Shown one piece after another: positions 1 through 7,773 of a stretch of DNA of 64,000 bases. The stretch is taken from NCBI GenBank assembly GCA_002103075.1, contig DABG01000009.1, positions 186,001-250,000 on the forward strand, given 5' to 3'. The first letter of the stretch is position 1. Each line of letters opens with the position of its first letter. The notes below the pieces were generated by a model, which worked only from the letters and a program-made list of their open reading frames with translations, made no database searches and was not told the origin of the DNA. Source of the DNA: Candidatus Gastranaerophilales bacterium HUM_9 (GTDB lineage Bacteria; Cyanobacteriota; Vampirovibrionia; Gastranaerophilales; Gastranaerophilaceae). Position numbers and translations under genes: made by a program.

Positions 1-1
1 T

Positions 2-826
2 ATACCAAATCCTAAACCTGCTAACTTAGTTGTTATTGGTAAAAATGGATATCAAATTGATGCAGATAAATATGCTGCAATGTCTAAAGAAGATCAAGAA
101 CTTTGCAAAATCTACAGAAAAGCAAACGACACAACTGATACAGCTGCTCAAAAATATGCTTTATCATACACAGAAATCGCTAATGCTAATTCTTTCAATT
201 ACTACAGCGATAAAACTGGAAACTCTATTTACGTTGAAGACAAAAACAACGCTGGAAAAGATGTTTACACATACAAATCATCAAACGGTAGTTCTTTCAC
301 AACAGTTGACCCACAATACGCTGATTCATTCGTAAACGCTGGTTTAAACATGGACGAATACTACCAATACGAAACAAGTTCTGGTATGAGATTTGTAAAA
401 AGAGAAGATGTTGAAGGCAACTTGAACAATCAATCAGTAACAGTTATGACATCAGCTGTTGGTACAGTAAACGTTACAACAAACAACACTTTAATCAATG
501 CAACAATTGAATTCGACGCATCTGGTAGAATTTCAACAATAACAGATGAAGAAGGCAACACATACACAACAACTGCAACAACAGAAACTGATAACGATGC
601 GTATGATGATGCTTATAACCAATATGAATACAATCAATATGTATATGACCAAAAACAAAACGAAATAAATGCAAGTATTGAAATACTTCAAGCTCAAGAC
701 AAGAGCCTTGAATTGAGATTGTCAACTCTAGATACTCAACACACAGCTATTCAAACTGAATTAGAAGCTGTTAAAAAAGTTATGAGTAAGAACATTGATA
801 ACTCTTTCAAAACATTCAATGCTTAA
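2..826 (+). CDS. C-terminal part of a long protein of unknown function, 5' end outside the window
   Basis: The reading frame is already open at base 2, so the gene starts upstream and the ATG at 80 is internal. The visible part is rich in Asn, Thr and Tyr. It ends in a predicted coiled coil of about 60 residues whose last motif (LELRL..LDTQ..AIQTELEAVKKV..KN...SFKTF) matches the end of the protein at 1925-3508 almost position by position, so the two are paralogues. The codons favour AAC, TAC and TTC more than most neighbours, which suggests high expression. I do not recognise a named family. The shape (conserved tail, variable middle) would suit a surface or appendage protein, but that is inference. 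Confidence 0.8.
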   Translation: MPNPKPANLVVIGKNGYQIDADKYAAMSKEDQELCKIYRKANDTTDTAAQKYALSYTEIANANSFNYYSDKTGNSIYVEDKNNAGKDVYTYKSSNGSSFTTVDPQYADSFVNAGLNMDEYYQYETSSGMRFVKREDVEGNLNNQSVTVMTSAVGTVNVTTNNTLINATIEFDASGRISTITDEEGNTYTTTATTETDNDAYDDAYNQYEYNQYVYDQKQNEINASIEILQAQDKSLELRLSTLDTQHTAIQTELEAVKKVMSKNIDNSFKTFNA

Positions 827-857
827 TAAAGTTAATTGAGAATATATTAATAATAAA

Positions 858-892
858 AAGGCGGTCTGATTTATTTTAAATCAGACCGCCTT
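858..892. terminator. Bidirectional terminator between the unknown gene and rpmA
   Basis: A perfect 15-bp stem (AAGGCGGTCTGATTT / AAATCAGACCGCCTT) with a 5-nt loop lies between two convergent genes. A-rich sequence to the left gives a U-tract on the minus strand, and T-rich sequence follows on the plus strand. Confidence 0.85.
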
Positions 893-915
893 GAATTATT
901 TAAACATTTGACAAA

Positions 916-1170
916 CTATACAGCGTAAACACTAACTTGTTTTCTATCACGTCTGTGAGGTTCAAATTTAACTTGTCCATCAATCAAAGCATATAATGTA
1001 TCATCGCTACCGATACCTACATTATTACCAGGGTGAACTTTTGTTCCTCTTTGTCTAACAATTATATTACCAGCCTTAACGATTTCGCCACCAAATTTCT
1101 TTACGCCTAATCGCTTAGCTTCTGAATCACGTCCGTTACGGGTTGAACCCATACCCTTCTTATGTGCCAT
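916..1170 (-). CDS. rpmA: 50S ribosomal protein L27
   Basis: An 84-residue basic protein starting MAHKKGMGSTRNGRDSEAKRLGVK, the invariant L27 N-terminus whose tail reaches the peptidyl-transferase centre. No N-terminal extension of the Firmicutes type (cleaved by a protease) is present. It lies 83 bp downstream of rplU on the same strand in the usual L21-L27 order. A Shine-Dalgarno sequence (AAGGAG) precedes the ATG. Full length and intact. Confidence 0.98.
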   Translation of the reverse strand: MAHKKGMGSTRNGRDSEAKRLGVKKFGGEIVKAGNIIVRQRGTKVHPGNNVGIGSDDTLYALIDGQVKFEPHRRDRKQVSVYAV

Positions 1171-1253
1171 TTTTATTCTCCTTTTGTTTTAATCTAAATT
1201 TACTAACTTTGAAGTTTTACATGCTTATATATTATAACCAGCATGCGTTACTT

Positions 1254-1604
1254 CTATTCAGCAGCTGTTTCTTCTGCTGCTTTTTTTGATGCTGTAGTTC
1301 TGATTTTGTTAATCATAACTCTTGTAAATTCTTGTCTATGGCCACGTTTTACTCTATAACCTTTTTTAGGTCTTTGTTTATAAACTATAACTTTTTTAGC
1401 TTTGTCATTCTTAAGAACTACACCTTCAGCCTTAGCATTAGCAACGTAAGGTTGACCTACTTTTGATTTTTTGCCGTTTACTAACATTACGACTTTATCA
1501 AAAACAACTTTTTCATCTGCTTCTGCACCAAGTAATTCAACATCGATATAACGACCTTCTTCTACTTGATATTGTTTTCCACCTGTTTCAATAATTGCAA
1601 ACAT
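1254..1604 (-). CDS. rplU: 50S ribosomal protein L21
   Basis: A 116-residue protein with the L21 core: MFAIIETGGKQYQVEEG at the start and VYKQRPKKGYRVKRGHRQ about residues 75-92, followed by the conserved T/I-rich end. It carries about 15 extra Ala/Glu/Lys residues at the C-terminus beyond the typical 103-residue core. It is the first gene of the rplU-rpmA operon, binds 23S rRNA, and has an AAAGGA ribosome binding site before its ATG. Confidence 0.97.
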   Translation of the reverse strand: MFAIIETGGKQYQVEEGRYIDVELLGAEADEKVVFDKVVMLVNGKKSKVGQPYVANAKAEGVVLKNDKAKKVIVYKQRPKKGYRVKRGHRQEFTRVMINKIRTTASKKAAEETAAE

Positions 1605-1924
1605 GTTTTTGTCCTTTCTTTTGAGGAATCGTAACCTTTCGGTATTTAAAACGATTTACCTATCTAATACATCTTATTACAGATTATTATCCATAATAAT
1701 TAAATCCTATTAGAAACATGTTGTTATGTCAAATAAATATTCGTGAGACCCTTACTAATCAAAGGTTTTTAGTAATATATATTTACATTTGTTCAACCAT
1801 ATAGATGAGATTTGTGTGTATTTATTTAAGTTAAAAACTTTTATGTCGATTTCATGTTTGACTTATTCAAAAAAATAATTAAATAAGACCATGTAGAAGA
1901 AAACATATAATAGGAGAGTTTGTC
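1605..1924. other. Divergent intergenic region rplU / unknown gene
   Basis: About 320 bp hold the promoters of the minus-strand rplU operon and the plus-strand gene at 1925. Apart from the candidate leader hairpin at 1627-1656 and the ribosome binding site at 1912-1918 (AGGAGAG), I see no convincing -35/-10 pair, repeat or open frame. Confidence 0.5.
1627..1656 (-). promoter_or_regulatory. Candidate hairpin in the rplU 5' leader
   Basis: Read on the minus strand, AATCGT ... ACGATT encloses an inner ACC-GAAA-GGT hairpin with a GNRA-type tetraloop, about 25-50 nt upstream of the rplU start. L21 leaders that regulate rplU are known in Firmicutes, but I cannot say this belongs to that family. 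It may simply be a small mRNA structure. Confidence 0.35.
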
Positions 1925-3508
1925 ATGGGTATGGCAGCATCACAGGCTAGGTACTTAGCCCTAACCGCAAGAAAAACGAACTGTGAATGGGAAGGTCAAC
2001 AGATTAACCAAGCACGTACGGCATTAGCGAACCAAACAGCTGATTACTTTAACCAGTTGCTAAACTGTAAGGTTCCTGATTGTCCTGATACAACTGATTA
2101 TACTACCACTCAATATTCTTATAGTGATGGTTATAATGATACTGTGCTTGAACAATGGCATCAATTGTCTAATTCAAATAAAGAATACAATTATGTTGTT
2201 GATACCTACTACTATGATGATGTCTACACTGGTTCTAAAAAGAAAATGTCAAACCCTGAGGTAATTTATAAGCATAATGTTACCCCAAAAAATATTGAAA
2301 TTGATACAATCGAAAAATCTCCTAACGAATATATTGTTAATGGCACTAGCTACAAAGCATTATCTGAATATCAAGATACTAAAGAAATGCAAAACGCAAT
2401 TAAAGACCTTGAAGCTGATGGTTATTTAAAATTACCAGGTGGCAAGGTTGACTATACAAATTTGTATGGTTACAAAGATGCTAGTAATATTTGGCACATT
2501 ACGACAAAAGATAATCTTGAAAATGCAAAAGACAATACAAAAGGTCTAGCTAACGGATACTATGACTTAAAAGCATTAGGTATTGATTATGAAAATGCAG
2601 CTACTTGGGATACAGACTACATTAACAATACAGTAACCCCAGCACTTCAAGAAAAAGGTTTGAATATCAATGAAAACGATATTCTTACGGCTATTCAAAA
2701 CGGTGCTTTTGATACCGGATACATTAAAGTTGACTCAACAACAACAGCTGAGGGTGAAACTACAACATTCTTAACTGCTGTAGATGAAACCGAAGCATAT
2801 CCAGACGGTAAAGGTACAGGACTTGAAGTTTATCAAACAAGTTATGACCCTACTTACGTTGGTAACTGCAAATTAACAGAATTGACTGCTCCATTATCAA
2901 AATGTGATGAAACAGCATTGCTTCAAATCATTGCAGACTTGCCTGATTCAACTATATCTGATTATATTACACGTAAGCCAGATGGTACATTTGAATACTT
3001 CGGTGCAGGTATCTATTCATTTGAATACAATGGTGCAACTAGATATACAACTTTCAAAGACCTTATCAACAGTTCTACAACTTATGATGAATATGGTAAA
3101 CCAATTGAAGGTCAAGACAAACTTCAATATTATGATGCAACATATATCAAAACTAAAATCAGAGATAAACAACACGCAATGATTGAAACTGATGGTTCAG
3201 GTAGATTTGTATCATTAAAACTTGAAGATGATAGTGTGGTTTATAACTTGCATTGTGAACAAGTAACTGATGAAGAAACTTACCAAAACGCAATGAATCA
3301 ATATTATCACGATGTTCAAAAATATGAAAAACTCGTTGCAGATATCAACGCAAAAACAGAGATTATTCAACAGGAAGATAGAACCTTAGAATTGAGATTA
3401 AAACAGTTAGATACTGAACAAAACGCTTTACAAACCGAAATGGAAGCTGTAAAGAAAGTTATTTCAAAGAACGTCGAAACCACATTCAAAACATTCAGTG
3501 GAGGCTAG
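1925..3508 (+). CDS. Long protein of unknown function, paralogue of the gene at the window start
   Basis: A 527-residue protein with no signal peptide. The N-terminus (MAASQARYLALTARK, then a Q/N-rich helix to about residue 45) is helical and the C-terminal 70 residues are a predicted coiled coil ending EAVKKVISKN...FKTF. This layout of helical ends around a large variable middle resembles flagellar or type III axial proteins. That is a shape argument only; I do not recognise the family. The middle is rich in Tyr, Asp and Thr. The start is set by AGGAGAG at 1912-1918; a second ATG lies two codons in. It sits back to back with rplU and is monocistronic, followed by a hairpin terminator. Confidence 0.85.
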   Translation: MGMAASQARYLALTARKTNCEWEGQQINQARTALANQTADYFNQLLNCKVPDCPDTTDYTTTQYSYSDGYNDTVLEQWHQLSNSNKEYNYVVDTYYYDDVYTGSKKKMSNPEVIYKHNVTPKNIEIDTIEKSPNEYIVNGTSYKALSEYQDTKEMQNAIKDLEADGYLKLPGGKVDYTNLYGYKDASNIWHITTKDNLENAKDNTKGLANGYYDLKALGIDYENAATWDTDYINNTVTPALQEKGLNINENDILTAIQNGAFDTGYIKVDSTTTAEGETTTFLTAVDETEAYPDGKGTGLEVYQTSYDPTYVGNCKLTELTAPLSKCDETALLQIIADLPDSTISDYITRKPDGTFEYFGAGIYSFEYNGATRYTTFKDLINSSTTYDEYGKPIEGQDKLQYYDATYIKTKIRDKQHAMIETDGSGRFVSLKLEDDSVVYNLHCEQVTDEETYQNAMNQYYHDVQKYEKLVADINAKTEIIQQEDRTLELRLKQLDTEQNALQTEMEAVKKVISKNVETTFKTFSGG

Positions 3509-3612
3509 AAAGCAGCCTAAACCTTATCTTAATAAGGATTTTCGAATCATTGTTCAGACAAAATTTAGTATACAAAATATAATCCATTTATTGATACACG
3601 TACACACCTTTT

Positions 3613-3650
3613 ACCTTATTATTAGGAATAATAATAAGGTTTTATTTTTT
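3613..3650 (+). terminator. Rho-independent terminator
   Basis: An 11-bp stem (ACCTTATTATT / AATAATAAGGT), 6-nt loop, then TTTATTTTTT. It lies about 105 bp after the stop of the 527-residue protein. A weaker stem (CCTTAT / ATAAGG) lies closer to the stop. Confidence 0.7.
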
Positions 3651-3674
3651 ATTTAATGTTTAGAAAGCAGTGAC

Positions 3675-3813
3675 AATCCATAAACTAACAATTTTGTATG
3701 TTCAGGGGGATCCTTCGGTCGTTTCACTCCCTCTGGATGACAGTCTAGAGCTGGTCATTCAGAGCGGTCTGCAAGTATTTCTGTAATGCAAGCGAAGAAT
3801 CCCTGCATACATT
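3675..3813. repeat. Dispersed palindromic intergenic repeat, full copy
   Basis: It begins AATCCATAAACTAAC, runs through GGGGGATCCTTCGGTCG and CCCTCTGGATGAC, then the inverted half GTCATTCAGAGCG, and ends GCGAAGAATCCCTGC. The inner and outer halves are inverted copies, so the element can fold into a long hairpin. Related copies occur near 7.6, 20.0, 28.4, 44.6, 45.4 and 47.4 kb. Confidence 0.85.
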
Positions 3814-3846
3814 TATTATAGGTATCTAGTCACTTGAATAACTCAA

Positions 3847-4491
3847 TTACTTCAATGACAACGATTTAATTCTATTCAAAGGCCAGAACACACAACAAGC
3901 ACGGCCTACAATTCTGCCTTCTGGTAAAAATCCCCAAAATCTGCTATCTTCAGAGTTACCTCTATTATCACCCATCATAAAATATTTACCTTCAGGAACT
4001 ATCATTGGTCCACAATACATATTAGGTGAGCAAGGAATAGAGTCATATTCACTCAAAATATAGCTTTCCTTTAAAGGTTTGTCATTGATTAATACTGCAT
4101 ATTTCCCATCTGGATATTGTTTGATTTCAATTTTATCTCCAGGCATACCAACTACACGTTTAATGAACGCAACATCTCTGCAACCAATCCCTGTTCTTCT
4201 TGCCAATATTCCTAAAACAGTTCTGTTTGGTTTAACAAATGGTGGATAAAATACTAAGATATCGCCACGTTTAGGTTTTGAAAAGAAATGAGAAACACGT
4301 TCTACTACAATTCTATCCCCCTCAATCAATGTTGGACGCATAGAGCCTGATGGTATCCATCGAATTTCACACAAAAAATATCTGATTATAATAACCATTA
4401 CTAATACGAATACAATGGTTTCAAACCATTCTTTTATAGCTGGGTGTGCTTCACCAAACTTATTATATTTTTCTTTTAAATTTTTAAACAT
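3847..4491 (-). CDS. lepB: Signal peptidase I
   Basis: A 214-residue serine protease that removes signal peptides on the outer face of the inner membrane. One transmembrane helix (about residues 24-41) is followed by box B SGSMRPTL with nucleophile Ser50, the general base Lys111 in FIKRVVGMPGD, and the MGDNRGNSEDSR box (173-184). Length is usual for a short bacterial type I peptidase. Its start overlaps the end of the polyprenyl synthase gene by 16 bp, so the two are probably translationally coupled. Confidence 0.96.
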   Translation of the reverse strand: MFKNLKEKYNKFGEAHPAIKEWFETIVFVLVMVIIIRYFLCEIRWIPSGSMRPTLIEGDRIVVERVSHFFSKPKRGDILVFYPPFVKPNRTVLGILARRTGIGCRDVAFIKRVVGMPGDKIEIKQYPDGKYAVLINDKPLKESYILSEYDSIPCSPNMYCGPMIVPEGKYFMMGDNRGNSEDSRFWGFLPEGRIVGRACCVFWPLNRIKSLSLK

Positions 4492-5285
4492 TCTATTACT
4501 CCAATCAATTCTGATTTAACTTTTTTATTTGAGTTTATCCCAAGATTATCAACGATATTTTTTGCTCTTTTTAAGTAATTATCCATTAAATCCTTCGTTT
4601 TAGCAATAGCGCTAAAGTCCATTTTTACAGATTTTGCATAAATAATAGGTGCAGTAAAAACACCGTTTTTCACATCACTAGAGTTTTCTACCCCTGAAAT
4701 ATAATCTTTTAAATCGTTGCTAATTTGAAACCCTACACCAAAGTTATCTCCAAAACTTTCAAACTCATCTTTGAATTTTAGACCTGACAAGACGACCAAA
4801 CCTGACATCATATACTTAAATAAAGATGCTGTTTTAAGTCTAGTTTTTTTTATATATTCATTTATTGTAGGAATTTTATTCAATTTATCTTGCTGTAACA
4901 ATTCCCCATAACACATTTTCTTAACACAATTATTCATATCTGCTATCAAGTCTAAATTATCAAATTCTAATAACAAAGAAAGCGTATTAGAGAGTGTCAA
5001 ATTGCCAAACAAAATAGATTTTTTCTCTCCATAAACTTTATTTAAAGAATCTTGACCTCTGCGAAAGGTTTCGTCATCAATAACATCATCATGAAACAAA
5101 GAAGCATTATGAATAAGTTCAATTATTGCTAAAAACTTTAAATATTTTTCTTCAATTACAATATCAAACATCTTCAAAAATAATAATCCAATTTTTGAAC
5201 GCAACATCTTACCTTGATTTTCAATCTTTAAAGGCAAATTAGCCTCTAAAATGTTTTTTATTTTCCCTAATTCATCAAGTTTCAT
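4476..5285 (-). CDS. Polyprenyl diphosphate synthase-like protein
   Basis: A 269-residue all-helical protein of the trans-isoprenyl synthase family. It has the substrate-binding GKMLR (25-29) and a good first Asp-rich motif DDVIDDETFRRG (66-77). The second motif, usually DDxxD, reads NDLKD (190-194), so one metal-binding Asp is Asn. It is also some 50 residues shorter than typical octaprenyl synthases. It could be a functional prenyl synthase, for example for quinones or undecaprenyl precursors, or the non-catalytic subunit of a heteromeric enzyme. No Shine-Dalgarno sequence is seen. A TGG-TAAACT box 9 nt upstream suggests a very short leader. It lies first in the operon with lepB. Confidence 0.8.
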   Translation of the reverse strand: MKLDELGKIKNILEANLPLKIENQGKMLRSKIGLLFLKMFDIVIEEKYLKFLAIIELIHNASLFHDDVIDDETFRRGQDSLNKVYGEKKSILFGNLTLSNTLSLLLEFDNLDLIADMNNCVKKMCYGELLQQDKLNKIPTINEYIKKTRLKTASLFKYMMSGLVVLSGLKFKDEFESFGDNFGVGFQISNDLKDYISGVENSSDVKNGVFTAPIIYAKSVKMDFSAIAKTKDLMDNYLKRAKNIVDNLGINSNKKVKSELIGVIECLKI

Positions 5286-5438
5286 AACAATTTTAGTTTA
5301 CCATAAACATCCCATAAAGATTTAGACTTAAAAAAACTTAAAAAACCGCTTGAATATTAAGCTTTATATAGTAAACTGGAGTTAATGAAGTATAGTGCGT
5401 TGGTATGCCTTACTCAGAAAACATAAAGGAGAAACAAA

Positions 5439-5648
5439 ATGCCAAAAATGAAAACACACAGATCTGCTGCTAAAAGATACAAAATCACAGCAACAGGTAA
5501 AATTCAAAGAAGACATGCAGGTATTGGTCACTTGCTTCAACACAAGTCTGAATCAAGAAAACGTAAAATCTTTGGTGATGTAACAATCGCAAAAGGAAAT
5601 GTTGACTTGGTTTCTAAAGAGTTACCTTACAAGAAGTATTCAAGATAG
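5439..5648 (+). CDS. rpmI: 50S ribosomal protein L35
   Basis: A 69-residue very basic protein with the L35 start MPKMKTHRSAAKRY and the KIQRRHAGIGHLL segment. It starts after AAAGGAG and is followed 12 bp later by rplT. infC, which usually precedes this pair, is not present here: the gene upstream is divergent. Confidence 0.97.
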   Translation: MPKMKTHRSAAKRYKITATGKIQRRHAGIGHLLQHKSESRKRKIFGDVTIAKGNVDLVSKELPYKKYSR

Positions 5649-5660
5649 GAGTGTTGAACA

Positions 5661-6014
5661 ATGAGAATTAAACGTGGAAATGTATGTCGTAACAGACACA
5701 AAAAAATATTAAAGTTAGCTAAGGGTTTCAAAGGCGCTAGAAGCAGAATCTTTAAAGTTGCTAATTGTGCAGTAATGAAAGCTCTTAAATATGCTTACAG
5801 AGATAGACGTACCACTAAACGTAACATGCGTCGTCTTTGGATTGTTAGAATCAATGCAGCTGTTAGAGCTCAAGGTATGAGCTATTCAAGATTCGTTAAC
5901 GCTTGCAAAAAAGCTGACATCATCGTAAACAGAAAAATGTTAGCTGACCTTGCTGTTAATGAACCAGAAGCATTTGCTATCGTTGTAGAAAAAGCTAAAG
6001 CAGCTATCGCTTAA
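5661..6014 (+). CDS. rplT: 50S ribosomal protein L20
   Basis: A 117-residue protein of normal length with the L20 signature MRIKRGNVCRNRHKKILK and the KYAYRDRRTTKRNMRRLWI region. It is an early 23S rRNA-binding assembly protein and in several bacteria represses its own operon by binding the mRNA leader. It follows rpmI closely with its own GGAG site and ends at a strong terminator. Confidence 0.98.
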   Translation: MRIKRGNVCRNRHKKILKLAKGFKGARSRIFKVANCAVMKALKYAYRDRRTTKRNMRRLWIVRINAAVRAQGMSYSRFVNACKKADIIVNRKMLADLAVNEPEAFAIVVEKAKAAIA

Positions 6015-6038
6015 TCGATTCTAATTTAGTTGTTTTTT

Positions 6039-6079
6039 AAAGGGCGGTTGTAAGAACTCTTACAACCGCCCTTTTTGTA
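6039..6079 (+). terminator. Terminator of rpmI-rplT
   Basis: A 15-bp perfect stem (AAAGGGCGGTTGTAA / TTACAACCGCCCTTT) extended by a G-C pair at the loop and followed by TTTTTG. Confidence 0.9.
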
Positions 6080-6159
6080 TACAAAAAGGGTTTCAAAAAA
6101 CTTAAAACCCTTATTTATCAAGAATTAATATAGTAGTACTTTCAAATATAATTATAAAC

Positions 6160-6843
6160 TTATACAAGCCCTTCCTTAACTGCTTTCACGGCAGCTTGGA
6201 CTCTATCACTTACACACATCTTTTGTAGAATTGAACATACGTGAGCCTTTGCTGTATGGACACTTACAATTAATTCTTTTGCGATTTCTGTATTACTTTT
6301 ACCCTCAACAAGATGTTTTAAAACCTCACGTTCTCTTTCTGTCAACTGGATTTCATTTTCTTTTGAACCATTATCTTTTAATAAGTTCATGCATTCTTGT
6401 TTTGGAAATGATTTTAATACCTTTACACCAACATCAGAATCAAGCCAGCAAGCACCGTCATTGACATCTCTAATTACATTTGCTAGTTTTACAGGGTCAA
6501 TATCCTTTAAACAATAGCCAGTTGCACCTGCAACCAAGGTTGCAATAACCTCTTCTTCTCTATCATGAGAAGTCAAAGCGATAGATTTTATAGAACTATC
6601 CATTTCAGCAATCTTCATAATAGCTTCAATTCCGTTCATTCCAGAAAGACCTAAATCCATCAAGACAACGTTAGGACGATATTTTCTAATCAATTCTAAT
6701 CCTTCAATAGCATTATCGCTTTCTGCAACAACCCTTATATCTTTGTTTTCATTCAATGCACATCTTAAACCAACCCTTGTTAATTTAAAATCCTCCACAA
6801 TAACAACTGTAATCTCTTTTGTTTTTGTTTCCGTTACCATCAA
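6160..6843 (-). CDS. NarL/FixJ-family response regulator
   Basis: A 227-residue two-domain regulator. The receiver has the acidic pair E17-D18, phosphoacceptor Asp63 (VVLMDLGL), the switch Thr91 and Lys113. The C-terminal LuxR-type helix-turn-helix (about 167-224) contains LTEREREVLKHLVEGKSNTEIAK. No histidine kinase lies nearby, so it is an orphan here and its signal is unknown. The ATG follows AGGAGAAAAATTG. The next gene, on the opposite strand, starts 282 bp upstream of it. Confidence 0.95.
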   Translation of the reverse strand: MMVTETKTKEITVVIVEDFKLTRVGLRCALNENKDIRVVAESDNAIEGLELIRKYRPNVVLMDLGLSGMNGIEAIMKIAEMDSSIKSIALTSHDREEEVIATLVAGATGYCLKDIDPVKLANVIRDVNDGACWLDSDVGVKVLKSFPKQECMNLLKDNGSKENEIQLTEREREVLKHLVEGKSNTEIAKELIVSVHTAKAHVCSILQKMCVSDRVQAAVKAVKEGLV

Positions 6844-7125
6844 TTTTTCTCCTATTAACCTCTACACATATAATAAATAACAAAAACCTCATTGAGTATA
6901 TTAGACAAATGGGCTTATTATATAACCTTTTTGTCTATAATTTGACGAATTTTTGATGTCTAAGTGGACAATTGTAAACAAATGTAACAAACTAACAATT
7001 TTATCGTTATAAAAAATCAATTTTTCTATAAGTATATACTTTATATATACATAGAGATTAAATAAGAATTTCAAAAGAGATTTAACGATAGTTTTAAATT
7101 TATTAAAACAATAGGAGAGCAACTT

Positions 7126-7470
7126 ATGGCACTATTATTTTCTGATGTTGTCAATAAATACAATATGCAAAAAAATACAGATTCTAACGAATTATCAGCC
7201 AAAGTTGTTGACTTCCTTGATGGTATTGAATTAGACGAAAAAACTGATAACAACTCTGTTTTCAACTTTGAAGTTGAAGAACAACCTAAAAACACTCCTC
7301 AAAGAGTTTTCGTTGCATCAGTTGCTTCTCAGTATTATTCAAAAGCTATTGAAGATATTGCCAACACAAAAATCGGCAACAAAGCCGTTAGAAAGAAAAA
7401 CTTTAAACAAGTTATGCAGGAGTCTTTCTTCTACGGTTCTAACAGATTTGGAACTAACTTTATAGCCTAA
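7126..7470 (+). CDS. Small protein of unknown function
   Basis: 114 residues, no signal peptide or membrane segment. The first two thirds are acidic (DFLDGIELDEKTDNN), while the end is basic and aromatic (KKNFKQVMQESFFYGSNRFGTNF). AGGAGAG lies before the ATG, almost identical to the site of the gene at 1925. It is monocistronic with its own strong terminator. I do not recognise it. Confidence 0.75.
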   Translation: MALLFSDVVNKYNMQKNTDSNELSAKVVDFLDGIELDEKTDNNSVFNFEVEEQPKNTPQRVFVASVASQYYSKAIEDIANTKIGNKAVRKKNFKQVMQESFFYGSNRFGTNFIA

Positions 7471-7544
7471 AGTTTAGTTCATTGGACAGGGACAATTATC
7501 TAAGGGTAATTTAAAGGATAGGGATAATTATTAGGAAAAATTTT

Positions 7545-7571
7545 ACGACCCACAAGGGTCGTTTTTTTTTT
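7545..7571 (+). terminator. Rho-independent terminator
   Basis: ACGACCC / GGGTCGT stem, ACAA loop, followed by a run of ten T. Confidence 0.92.
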
Positions 7572-7580
7572 GCGTTTTGC

Positions 7581-7694
7581 ATATGTTTGCAGGGATTCTT
7601 CGGTCGTTTTACTCCCTCTGAATGACCGTCTATGTATATGTCATTCAGAGCGTGCTGTAAATGATTTGTAATGCAAGCGTGGAATCCCTGTGTA
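7581..7694. repeat. Dispersed palindromic intergenic repeat
   Basis: TTTGCAGGGATTCTTCGGTCG ... CCCTCTGAATGAC ... GTCATTCAGAGCG ... GCAAGCGTGGAATCCCTGTG. It is the same element as at 3675-3813 without the AATCCATAAA end. It fills most of the 303-bp gap between the small protein and the acyl-CoA synthetase gene. Confidence 0.85.
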
Positions 7695-7721
7695 CATTCT
7701 CTTAACAACTTTCAAATTAAA

Positions 7722-7748
7722 AACGAGGTGCTAAAATAGCACCTCGTT
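7722..7748 (-). terminator. Terminator of the acyl-CoA synthetase gene
   Basis: A 12-bp perfect stem AACGAGGTGCTA / TAGCACCTCGTT with a 3-nt loop, 25 bp after the stop; T-rich on the minus strand after the stem. Confidence 0.85.
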
Positions 7749-7773
7749 AATTTTATCTTATTAAAGACTTTGA

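Noticed and set aside
30..335. 101-codon plus-strand ORF at the window start
   Set aside because: It overlaps the partial gene in another frame, and its composition (K, L, T runs) is that of an out-of-frame reading.
1858..1886. TTGACT ... AAATAA as promoter of the 527-residue protein
   Set aside because: The -35 is good, but the sequence 17 nt on matches a -10 at only two of six positions.
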